In this document: in pieces, positions 14,910-22,248 of the stretch
How the letters are laid out: each line of letters opens with the position of its first letter
Position numbering within the stretch: the stretch's first letter is position 1
Assembly (NCBI GenBank): GCA_016302405.1
Contig: JAEDNR010000010.1
Coordinates: 1 to 36,388, forward strand
DNA from: Oscillospiraceae bacterium
Lineage (GTDB): Bacteria; Bacillota; Clostridia; Oscillospirales; Oscillospiraceae
Direction of reading: 5' to 3'
Length of the DNA: 36,388 bases
Translations under genes and position numbers: made by a program
Notes under the pieces: model-generated
Told to the model about the DNA's origin: nothing
Databases searched by the model: none
Seen by the model: the letters and a program-made list of their open reading frames with translations, nothing else

Positions 14910-16544
14910 ATGGCAAAGATGATCGTTTACGGCGAGGACGCCCGCAAGAAGCTGCAGTCCGGCATTGACCAGCTGGCCAATACCGTTAAGGTCACCCTGG
15001 GCCCCAAGGGCCGGAACGTTGTTCTGGGCAAGAAGTACGGCGCTCCCCTCATCACCAACGACGGCGTGACCATCGCCAAGGAAGTGGAGCTGGAGGACCC
15101 CTTTGAGAACATGGGCGCCCAGCTCATCCGGGAAGTCGCCACCAAGACCAACGATGTGGCAGGCGACGGCACCACCACCGCTACCCTGCTGGCCCAGGCC
15201 ATCACCAGAGAGGGCCTCAAGAACCTGTCCTCCGGCGCCAATCCCATGGTCATGCGCAAGGGTATTGAAAAGGCCGTTGCCGCTGCCGTTGCCGCCATCA
15301 AGGAGCACTCCGTTCCCGTGAACGGCTCCGACGACATTGCCAGAGTCGGCACCGTTTCCTCCGGCGACGAGAGCGTGGGCAAGCTGATTGCCGAGGCCAT
15401 GGAAAAAGTGGGCACCGAGGGTGTCATCACCATTGAAGAGAGCAAGACCGCTGAGACCGGCCTGGATGTTGTGGAAGGCATGCAGTTTGACCGGGGCTAT
15501 ATCTCCCCCTACATGGTCACCGACACCGACAAGATGGAGGCTGTGCTGGACGACGCCTACCTGCTCATCACCGACAAGAAGATCTCCAACATTCAGGACA
15601 TCCTGCCTGTGCTGGAGCCCATCGTGAAGTCCGGCCGGAAGCTCGTGATCATCGCCGAGGATGTGGAGGGCGACGCCCTGGCTACTCTGCTTCTCAACCG
15701 TCTGCAGGGCCGCTTCAACGTGGTCTGCGTGAAGGCCCCCGGCTTCGGCGACCGCCGCAAGGAAATGCTCCAGGATATTGCCATTCTGACCGGCGGCACC
15801 GTGATCTCCAGCGAGCTGAACATGAACCTGGAGGACGCCACCATGAACGATCTGGGCCACTGCCGTCAGGTCGTTGTCACCAAGGATAACACCACCATCG
15901 TTGACGGCGACGGCAGCAAGGAAGACATCGCTGCCCGTGCCCACATGATTCGCGCTTCCATTGCCACCACCACCTCCGACTATGACCGGGAGAAGCTCCA
16001 GGAGCGTCTGGCAAAGCTGTCCGGCGGCGTAGCCGTCATCAAGGTCGGCGCCCAGACTGAGGTTGCCATGAAGGAGAAGAAGCTGCGGGTTGAGGACGCT
16101 CTGAACGCTACCCGGGCCGCTGTGGAAGAGGGCATCGTTGCCGGCGGCGGCACCGCCCAGGTCAACGCCATCGAGGCCGTTGAGAAGCTGGTCGGCACCC
16201 TCCAGGGCGACGAGCGCACCGGCGCCAAGATCATCGCCGTGGCTCTGCAGGCTCCCGTCCGCCAGATCGCGGAGAACGCCGGTGTGGACGGCAGCGTGGT
16301 CTTTGAGAAGATTCGCTCCAGCGGCAAGATCGGCTTCGGCTACAACGCCGCCACTGAGGAATATGTGGACATGATCTCCGCGGGCATCGTGGATCCCACC
16401 AAGGTCACCCGTTCCTCCCTGGAGAACGCCGCGTCCATCGCCTCCTGCGTGCTGACCACCGAGTCCCTGGTTGCGGATAAGCCCGACCCCGCCGCTGACG
16501 CCGCTGCGGCTGCCGCCGCTTCCCAGGCAGGCGGAATGTACTGA
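14910..16544 (+). CDS. groEL: Chaperonin GroEL
   Basis: This 544-residue chaperonin subunit folds proteins in an ATP-driven double ring. Hallmarks are VTLGPKGRNVVLGKKYGAP and NDGVTIAKEVELEDP near the N-terminus, the ATP-site AGDGTTTATLLAQAI near residue 85, VKAPGFGDRRKEML in the apical domain, and EGIVAGGGTAQVNAI near residue 410. The tail is alanine-rich and ends QAGGMY, a single GGM instead of the repeated GGM common in other species. The start follows AAGGAGGAACGTAATT. It is co-transcribed with groES and ends with a strong terminator at 16561-16597. Codon bias is strong, as for other abundant proteins. Confidence 0.98.
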   Translation: MAKMIVYGEDARKKLQSGIDQLANTVKVTLGPKGRNVVLGKKYGAPLITNDGVTIAKEVELEDPFENMGAQLIREVATKTNDVAGDGTTTATLLAQAITREGLKNLSSGANPMVMRKGIEKAVAAAVAAIKEHSVPVNGSDDIARVGTVSSGDESVGKLIAEAMEKVGTEGVITIEESKTAETGLDVVEGMQFDRGYISPYMVTDTDKMEAVLDDAYLLITDKKISNIQDILPVLEPIVKSGRKLVIIAEDVEGDALATLLLNRLQGRFNVVCVKAPGFGDRRKEMLQDIAILTGGTVISSELNMNLEDATMNDLGHCRQVVVTKDNTTIVDGDGSKEDIAARAHMIRASIATTTSDYDREKLQERLAKLSGGVAVIKVGAQTEVAMKEKKLRVEDALNATRAAVEEGIVAGGGTAQVNAIEAVEKLVGTLQGDERTGAKIIAVALQAPVRQIAENAGVDGSVVFEKIRSSGKIGFGYNAATEEYVDMISAGIVDPTKVTRSSLENAASIASCVLTTESLVADKPDPAADAAAAAAASQAGGMY

Positions 16545-16560
16545 TACCCCCTGAATTTTC

Positions 16561-16597
16561 AAAAACCCAGTCCGGTAACCGCCGGGCTGGGTTTTTT
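16561..16597 (+). terminator. Terminator of groESL
   Basis: AAAACCCAG and CTGGGTTTTTT enclose a CCGG-CCGG stem, giving a GC-rich hairpin with a T-run. Confidence 0.94.
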
Positions 16598-16726
16598 GTA
16601 TTCCGGCAGCACTGCCGCCGTATTTTTTCTGTAACTTTTTTATTCGGAATCCGATAATATCTTGCAATGTCTTCCAGGAAAAGCTATAATAAAGTATATT
16701 CCTCCCGGTTCTATCCCACCGCCCGA

Positions 16727-16886
16727 CAAATTGGAATTTGCCCGCAGGGCGGGCGGCCAAGTCGTGACGAGCGTGGTCTGTAATCGCTCCCAACCTTTTA
16801 ATTTAGGTATGATTGCCACCGGCAATCATTAGGATTTTGATTCACTGCGTGCAGCACCACCCGCTCGGTATCGTTCTGTGGCCCGA
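16727..16886 (-). repeat. Repeat module E, copy 3 (with insertion)
   Basis: It begins with CAAATTGGAATTTG, then CCCGCAGGGCGGG, CCAAGTCGTGACGAGCGTG and finally CCGCTCGGTATCGTTCTGTG, as in copy 1. Relative to copy 1 it has about 50 extra bases in the middle, centred on a perfect ATGATTGCC-acc-GGCAATCAT hairpin. Confidence 0.82.
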
Positions 16887-17128
16887 CAAATTGGAATTTG
16901 TAGAGGTGAACGCACGCCCCGAACAACACTGTCATTCCGAACCAGTGCGCACACTGGTGTGGGAATCTCCATCGAATTCCGTACTATCTATCGTCATACA
17001 GACTATCCTTTTCGTGCCGTTTTCCGGAATTCATCCACGAGAAATGGTGCTTCTATCCGGGAGATTGCCACACCAGTGACGTTGGTCACTGGTTCGCAAT
17101 GACCGGGAATTCGATAAATTCCAATTTG
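16887..17128 (-). repeat. Repeat A, copy 6
   Basis: The element runs from CAAATTGGAATTTG to AAATTCCAATTTG in minus orientation. It is nearly identical to copy 1; the two clear differences I see are CATTG/CACTG and GACGTCGG/GACGTTGG. It lies just upstream of the sensor-gene promoter. Confidence 0.95.
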
Positions 17129-17173
17129 TCGTTTTGCTGCGTGCGGCCGATATGCACGATACAATATATCTTT

Positions 17174-17202
17174 TTGGGCAAATGCGTCCTTTGCGGTATA
17201 TG
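17174..17202 (+). promoter_or_regulatory. Candidate promoter for the c-di-GMP sensor gene
   Basis: TTGGGC (17174-17179) and TATATG (17197-17202) are 17 bases apart, about 35 bases before the chosen start. Confidence 0.4.
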
Positions 17203-17237
17203 ATTCCTGAAGTCCTGAAAAGAAAGGGATGACCTGT

Positions 17238-20231
17238 ATGAGCGAGATATTTCTGGAATTCTACAAGCTCCTTTCCATTCTGATTGCCTGTGCGGATATT
17301 TTTCTGGCTGTGAAAGCACTGCAGAAGAAAACGTCAGCCGGGCAGTTTCTGGGGGCAGCCTGCTTGGGAGCTGCCGTTGTGGATGTCAGCTACCTGGTCA
17401 GTATTCTCAACAGCGGTTATCTTTGCATGTCCATCATGTCCAGCATCTATTTTACTACAATCGACGTGATGCTCATTTGTCTTCTGGGCTTTACCGTTTA
17501 TTTCACCAAAGGGGAGTTCACACATACCGGAAGGGCGTTTATAAAGCTCTGCTGCCTATACACACTGTTTGAGATCGTCGTTTTTTTCATCAATCCGTTT
17601 TATGAAATCGCGATTCATTATGTCCCGAGAAATACTGTGATCGCGATGTACAGCTATCAGATGAAGCCGCTTTACTACCTGCATCTGGCGTTTACCTATA
17701 TGCTGGTTGCGATGGTTGTTGTGCTGCTGGTTTGGAAAATGAGCAGGATCCCGCAGGAATACCGTTCCCAATACCGCTTTGTAATCCTGGGAATCCTCAC
17801 TATCGTTTCCGTAAACGGTGTATTCCTTTTCTGGCCGGAGGAAAGTGTATACAGCCTTCTGGATTACTCCATCTGCGGTTACAGCTTTACTGCCTTTCTG
17901 CTGTACTGGAGCTGCTTTGCCTATTCCACCCATGGAATGCTGAACAGTCTGAAAACCAGCATCTTTGACAGCATCGGCCAGGGCATCGTTCTTTTCGATT
18001 ACGACGACCATCTGATTCTGCATAACAAGCGGGCGGATGACCTGCTGGGAGGAATTCCTTCGGATCAGTGTACGGTCCTTCGGGGCTTTCTGAACTATTA
18101 TGACCTTCCCGTCAATTCCGCCGGAGAGGATGACGGCATTTCCGTGCAGTGCTATATCAAAAATGGCGAAGCGGAAAGGCCGCTGCGCTGTGATATTCGC
18201 GCGCTGAAAAACAAGAAGGGGAAGCTGCTCGGTCAACTGTTTGTCTTTTCCGATGCTGCCCTGGAGACAGACCTGCTGACAGGCTTCCAGGACTGGGAAA
18301 GCTTCCAAATGTTTGCCCAAATCAATCAGAGCACCTTTCCCGTTCCCACCGCTGTGGCGGTATGCGACATCAACAGTCTGTCCGTGATTAACAGCACCCT
18401 GGGAAACCAGGCGGGAAACCAGAAGATCCGCTCCCTTGCTGATGCCATGCGGCAGTGCTTCCCCAAGCAAACCTACTATGTGCGCGGACTGGAAGCGAAT
18501 CTCATTGCCCTGTGCGGCCACAGCAGCGAAGCGGCCATGCGGGAGTGCATGGGGAGGGTAAAAGAAAGCTTTCACGGCAAGATGCAGTATGCCGTCACCG
18601 TCACCACGGAGGAGGCCCCGGATATTCTCAAGGCAGTTCAGGCGGCAGCCGCGGCCATGCGGGCAAAAAAGCTGCTCGACCGGGAATCCATCCATTCGGA
18701 AATGCTCACCTCCCTGGTCCGGGCGCTCCAGGAATGCGACAGGGACACCGAGCATCATGTTCGCCGCACCCAACAGCTGGGCGCCGAGCTGGGGAAACGC
18801 ATCGAGCTTTCGGACATTCAGCAAAGTAAGCTTTCCCTGCTCTGCCTGCTGCATGATATTGGAAAAATCGGCATTCCCCTGGAGATCCTGAACAAGCCGG
18901 GAAAGCTGTCCGATGAGGAATGGAAGATCCTCCAGTCCCACACCCAGAAAGGCTACGATATCGCCAACAGCAACAACGAGCTCAAAGGCATTGCCGACGA
19001 GATTCGCCATCACCATGAGCGATGGGACGGAAAAGGCTATCCCGACGGCCTGAGCAGGGAGAGCATCCCCCTGCTGTCCAGAGTTATTGCGGTGGTAGAT
19101 GCCTATGATGCCATGACCAACACCCGCTCTTACCGCCACGCTATGTCTCCCGCGGATGCCATGGCGGAGCTGAAACGGTGTGCCGGCAGTCAGTTCGATC
19201 CTTTTATTGTGTCCGAATTCCTCTGCACTCTGAAAGAGAAACCGCCTGTTCAGCCGGAAGAAACGGACGTTCCCGCCGGATACATTGCAGGCAGGGATTA
19301 TTCGGCATACCCGCAGACCGGCGAAGAGAGTGTGCGGACCGTCAGCCATGTCCATCCGGTTCCTTACAGCCGCTATGTGTTAGACGACCACATGCGCATT
19401 GTTTCCGTGGATGCCAATTTCCAAAAAATGACCGGGTATACCCCGGAGGAGATCCGGGAAACCGCCATCTACCAGGCGGATCTGCTTCCGGAGGAGGAGC
19501 GCATTGAATACCTCTGCCACACAAACGCCTGCCTTGCCAAAAGTCCCCAGGTATTTCAGGAACATAAGCTTCGCCGTAAGGACGGCTCCGACATCTATGT
19601 TTTCTGCTTTGGGCGGGTCTATTTTGATTCCGCGGTCCGGGAGGAGCGGTCGGAGATCATCATTGCCGATATATCCAAAACCTATTCCATGAAGATGATG
19701 GTGGACGCGGAAGCAAATAAAGCCCAGGTCCGGCTGAAGCAGTGGGAAAGCACCTACCGAAAGGACTCCCTTACCGGTCTTCTGAATCATGCCGCTTTCC
19801 GCAGCGATGTGGAGCTGAAGCTTCTGGAGGGTAAATACAAAACCCTGATGATGATGGTAGATGTGGATAAATTCAAAGCATACAATGATAGCTTTGGGCA
19901 CCACAACGGCGACAAGTTCCTGATTCTGGTAGCCCAGGCATTGGCCGCCGCCCTGAGAAAGGACGACTGTGCCTGCCGCATGGGAGGCGACGAGTTCGCC
20001 GCCGCCATGTTCTTTGACACGGAGATTTCCGATTCCGCCATCTATACTCGGGCACAGCAGGTTTTTGACAAGGTGAGCCTTACCCTGAAAAGTGCGGACA
20101 CGGGAACGGGAATCTCCATGGGCGTGACAATCGCCCAGCCGGACGCGACCTTTACCCAGCTGTATGAAATATCGGATAAAGCCCTGTACCAGGCGAAAGA
20201 AAGCGGACGGGGCAGAATGATCATTCTGTAA
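17238..20231 (+). CDS. Membrane sensor with HD-GYP and GGDEF domains
   Basis: This 997-residue protein probably makes and/or breaks cyclic di-GMP in response to signals. Residues 1-235 form about seven membrane helices of the 7TM histidine-kinase-sensor type. A PAS-like domain (about 242-340) begins FDSIGQGIVLFDYDDH. A GGDEF-like domain without its signature (about 345-480; RGLEAN stands at the active-site position) follows. An HD-GYP phosphodiesterase domain (about 500-665) has HDIGKIGIP near 538 and HHHERWDGKGYPDG near 592. A second PAS domain (about 710-820) comes next. The C-terminal GGDEF domain is intact: MGGDEF near 916 with RKDD five residues before it, matching the RxxD inhibitory site. 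I chose ATG 17238 because AAAGGG lies nine bases upstream. The net direction of activity cannot be read from sequence. Confidence 0.92.
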   Translation: MSEIFLEFYKLLSILIACADIFLAVKALQKKTSAGQFLGAACLGAAVVDVSYLVSILNSGYLCMSIMSSIYFTTIDVMLICLLGFTVYFTKGEFTHTGRAFIKLCCLYTLFEIVVFFINPFYEIAIHYVPRNTVIAMYSYQMKPLYYLHLAFTYMLVAMVVVLLVWKMSRIPQEYRSQYRFVILGILTIVSVNGVFLFWPEESVYSLLDYSICGYSFTAFLLYWSCFAYSTHGMLNSLKTSIFDSIGQGIVLFDYDDHLILHNKRADDLLGGIPSDQCTVLRGFLNYYDLPVNSAGEDDGISVQCYIKNGEAERPLRCDIRALKNKKGKLLGQLFVFSDAALETDLLTGFQDWESFQMFAQINQSTFPVPTAVAVCDINSLSVINSTLGNQAGNQKIRSLADAMRQCFPKQTYYVRGLEANLIALCGHSSEAAMRECMGRVKESFHGKMQYAVTVTTEEAPDILKAVQAAAAAMRAKKLLDRESIHSEMLTSLVRALQECDRDTEHHVRRTQQLGAELGKRIELSDIQQSKLSLLCLLHDIGKIGIPLEILNKPGKLSDEEWKILQSHTQKGYDIANSNNELKGIADEIRHHHERWDGKGYPDGLSRESIPLLSRVIAVVDAYDAMTNTRSYRHAMSPADAMAELKRCAGSQFDPFIVSEFLCTLKEKPPVQPEETDVPAGYIAGRDYSAYPQTGEESVRTVSHVHPVPYSRYVLDDHMRIVSVDANFQKMTGYTPEEIRETAIYQADLLPEEERIEYLCHTNACLAKSPQVFQEHKLRRKDGSDIYVFCFGRVYFDSAVREERSEIIIADISKTYSMKMMVDAEANKAQVRLKQWESTYRKDSLTGLLNHAAFRSDVELKLLEGKYKTLMMMVDVDKFKAYNDSFGHHNGDKFLILVAQALAAALRKDDCACRMGGDEFAAAMFFDTEISDSAIYTRAQQVFDKVSLTLKSADTGTGISMGVTIAQPDATFTQLYEISDKALYQAKESGRGRMIIL

Positions 20232-20341
20232 CAGCCCCCCTTTGAAGCAGGAAATCCCTTTCGTTTTCCTACACCCGTGGCTTTTTCCTCTGTTTTTCAG
20301 GGAGACAACAAAAAAGGCAGCATGACGCTGCTTCCAAAAAT

Positions 20342-20369
20342 ATGGCCGCCGGTCAGTTCCGGCGGCCAT
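20342..20369. terminator. Bidirectional terminator
   Basis: An 11-bp perfect stem (ATGGCCGCCGG / CCGGCGGCCAT) is followed by GTTTTAT on plus and ATATTTTT on minus. It serves the sensor gene and the phosphoribosyltransferase-like gene, which converge here. A smaller GCAGC-GCTGC hairpin precedes it. Confidence 0.9.
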
Positions 20370-20378
20370 GTTTTATGT

Positions 20379-21014
20379 TCAGATTTGAGAATAGCCGAAG
20401 CTGTTGACCAGGGCGTCGATCCGCTGGCCTGCCTTGCAGTAGGGGCAGTCCCGGTAGTCGTAGCTGGCGTAACCGGGCAGGTCGTTGATGGTATACACGG
20501 AGCGGACGGGATAGCCCGCCACTTCCTCCACCGCGCTGTAGATGGCGGCAACTCCCGCCACATGGCCGCCATAGTAGCCGATGGCCTCAATGGACCGCTT
20601 GGCAGTGAAGCCGGTGGTTACGGAAGCCATGAGCACCAGCACATGCTTTCCCCGGATCATAGGCTGCACATTGTCCCGGAAGATAATCTGGGAATTGGCA
20701 TTGTACTCCGGCTCCAGCACATAGATGGTCTGGTGGGCGTTGATCGTCCGGAAGCCGCTCTTCGTCAGCTCCCTGGCAACGCAGGTGCCCAGCACCGCCG
20801 TACCGTCCAGACACAGGATGGTATCCACAGGGGTATCATTGATAAAATGGGACACCAGCTGCTGGGCGCTGTCCTCCGCCTCGCTCAGGCGGGTCTTCTG
20901 GAAGGTGATGTCCACATAATAATTGATATGGGAATGGTTGGTGGCAAAATGGCCCCGGGCGATACGCAGCGGCGCGTTGCCCCGGCGGATGGGGAGATTC
21001 ATCAGGGTAATCAT
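20379..21014 (-). CDS. Phosphoribosyltransferase-like protein
   Basis: This 211-residue protein has a type I phosphoribosyltransferase layout: a strand-loop TILCLDGTAVLGTCVAREL near residue 70, and the PRPP-loop region GKHVLVLMASVTTGFTAK near residue 125. Active enzymes usually carry two acidic residues before the TTG of this loop (VVDDVITTG); here the sequence is LMASVTTG, so PRPP binding or catalysis may be altered. A C-terminal CPYCKAGQRID adds a CxxC pair that could bind metal. I chose ATG 21014 because ACAGGAGG precedes it by nine bases. It is monocistronic between a promoter (21094-21122) and the terminator at 20342. An orotate phosphoribosyltransferase-like or purely regulatory role are both possible. 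Confidence 0.75.
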   Translation of the reverse strand: MITLMNLPIRRGNAPLRIARGHFATNHSHINYYVDITFQKTRLSEAEDSAQQLVSHFINDTPVDTILCLDGTAVLGTCVARELTKSGFRTINAHQTIYVLEPEYNANSQIIFRDNVQPMIRGKHVLVLMASVTTGFTAKRSIEAIGYYGGHVAGVAAIYSAVEEVAGYPVRSVYTINDLPGYASYDYRDCPYCKAGQRIDALVNSFGYSQI

Positions 21015-21093
21015 AGGTTCAGCCTCCTGTAAAGAATAAAAAAGAAAGCGTCCCGACGATGCCAGATCCCGGCCGCCGAAAAGGCTTTTTTTC

Positions 21094-21122
21094 ATCATAC
21101 CTTACCCGGGCAAAAAAGGCAA
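21094..21122 (-). promoter_or_regulatory. Promoter for the phosphoribosyltransferase-like gene
   Basis: TTGCCT (21117-21122) and TATGAT (21094-21099) on the minus strand are 17 bases apart. The 80-base leader contains a T-rich stretch but no clear riboswitch. Confidence 0.62.
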
Positions 21123-21151
21123 GTAGAATCTACACAAAAAATAGCCAAAAA

Positions 21152-21676
21152 TTACCGGTAATGCTTGGGCATATTGCGCAGTTTCAAACGCGCTTCCTGG
21201 CGCAGAAACTGCCCGGCAATGATCCGGCAGATCCTGCGGGTGCGGATCATCCAATGGATTTTGCCGTAGCTTGCCCACATAATCCCGTCGGTTTCCCCGG
21301 GAAGAAGCACCGTATCCTTCAGGGAAACCGGGCGGTACAGGCAATAAAAATCATAAATTGTATTCCGGTCCCGGTCCGTACACAATAGTTCAAATTCCGC
21401 CGGGTCTGCCCGAATCCCGGTCTCCTCAAACAGCTCCCGGCTGATGGCTTCCCGGCTGGTCTCCCCCGCCTTGGCCGCGCCGCCGGAGTTTTCCCAGGTT
21501 CCGGCAAAGCTCTTTCCCGGCGAGCGGCGGGTGAGCAGCAGGCGGCCCCTGCCGTCATAAACCCACACGCATACTACCAGACCGTACTCCCCCGGCTTCC
21601 AGGGTGTCCCACGCAGGTGTACCCGTCCGGTAGGCTGCCGGTCTTCATCATAGATGTCATTCCACTCCGGTTTCAA
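21152..21676 (-). CDS. Nudix hydrolase
   Basis: This protein of about 174 residues hydrolyses a nucleoside diphosphate linked to another group; the substrate is unknown. The Nudix box is complete and matches GX5EX7REUXEEXGU: G-AKAGETSREAIS-RELFEETGI near residues 75-97. The N-terminus WNDIYDEDRQPTGRV resembles the Nudix subgroup related to isopentenyl-diphosphate isomerase. The open frame extends further upstream, but a promoter (TTGCCA-17-TACAAT at 21715-21743) lies inside that extension, so upstream ATGs would not be transcribed. The best start is TTG 21676, six bases after GAGGAG, which gives the usual family N-terminus; the exact start is uncertain. Confidence 0.85.
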   Translation of the reverse strand: MKPEWNDIYDEDRQPTGRVHLRGTPWKPGEYGLVVCVWVYDGRGRLLLTRRSPGKSFAGTWENSGGAAKAGETSREAISRELFEETGIRADPAEFELLCTDRDRNTIYDFYCLYRPVSLKDTVLLPGETDGIMWASYGKIHWMIRTRRICRIIAGQFLRQEARLKLRNMPKHYR

Positions 21677-21714
21677 TATCGGCTCCTCGATTCTCTGTTC
21701 ACAGTATGGCATGT

Positions 21715-21743
21715 ATTGTACCACATCCCGACCGCAATGGCAA
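21715..21743 (-). promoter_or_regulatory. Promoter for the Nudix gene
   Basis: TTGCCA (21738-21743) and TACAAT (21715-21720) on the minus strand are 17 bases apart. The predicted transcript start near 21708 lies after the first in-frame ATG, supporting a downstream TTG start. Confidence 0.6.
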
Positions 21744-21891
21744 GCATAACCACGCCCGCCCCGGACGCGGGCAAACCCCGTTTTCGCGTCTGCGCCCATG
21801 GGCAATGGTGCTTTTTTCTCCAGGAATGGATGGGAAATACCTGTTTTTTCTACGTTTCGTGCAGTTTTTTCCGCCATTCGTGCAGTATAGC

Positions 21892-21921
21892 TTGCAATTG
21901 ACCCCAATGATGCTGTATAAT
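21892..21921 (+). promoter_or_regulatory. Promoter for the BTAD regulator
   Basis: TTGCAA (21892-21897) and a perfect TATAAT (21916-21921) are 18 bases apart. The transcript would start near 21928, so repeat A copy 7 lies within the roughly 320-base leader of the regulator gene. Confidence 0.6.
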
Positions 21922-21962
21922 GTGGGAAATATTATGTGCAAAGGGTTCTTTTAGGAAAGAGA

Positions 21963-22192
21963 TTAATTGGAATTTATCGAATTCCCGGTCATTGCGAACC
22001 GGTGACCGACGTCACTGGTGTGGCAATCTCCCGGATAGAAGCACCATTTCTCGTGGATGAATTCCGGAAAACGGCACGAAAAAGATAGTCTGTATGACGA
22101 TAGATAGTACGGAATTCGATGGAGATTCCCACACCAGGAAAGCGGACTGGTTCGGAATGACACGTTCTGACGGTGCGCCAAATTCCAATTTG
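21963..22192 (+). repeat. Repeat A, copy 7
   Basis: The element runs from TTAATTGGAATTT to AAATTCCAATTTG in plus orientation. It is close to the reverse complement of copies 1 and 6, except that the right hairpin tip is CCAGGAAAGCGGACTGG instead of the GTGCGCAC type. It is probably transcribed as leader of the following gene. Confidence 0.95.
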
Positions 22193-22248
22193 CCGCACTG
22201 ACACGTGAACCCGATATACATTATAAAAACGGAAAAGGAGGGACGGAT

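Noticed and set aside
21015..21093. PRPP or pyrimidine-type riboswitch or attenuator before the phosphoribosyltransferase-like gene
   Set aside because: Only a short T-rich leader is present, and I could not find a conserved riboswitch core.
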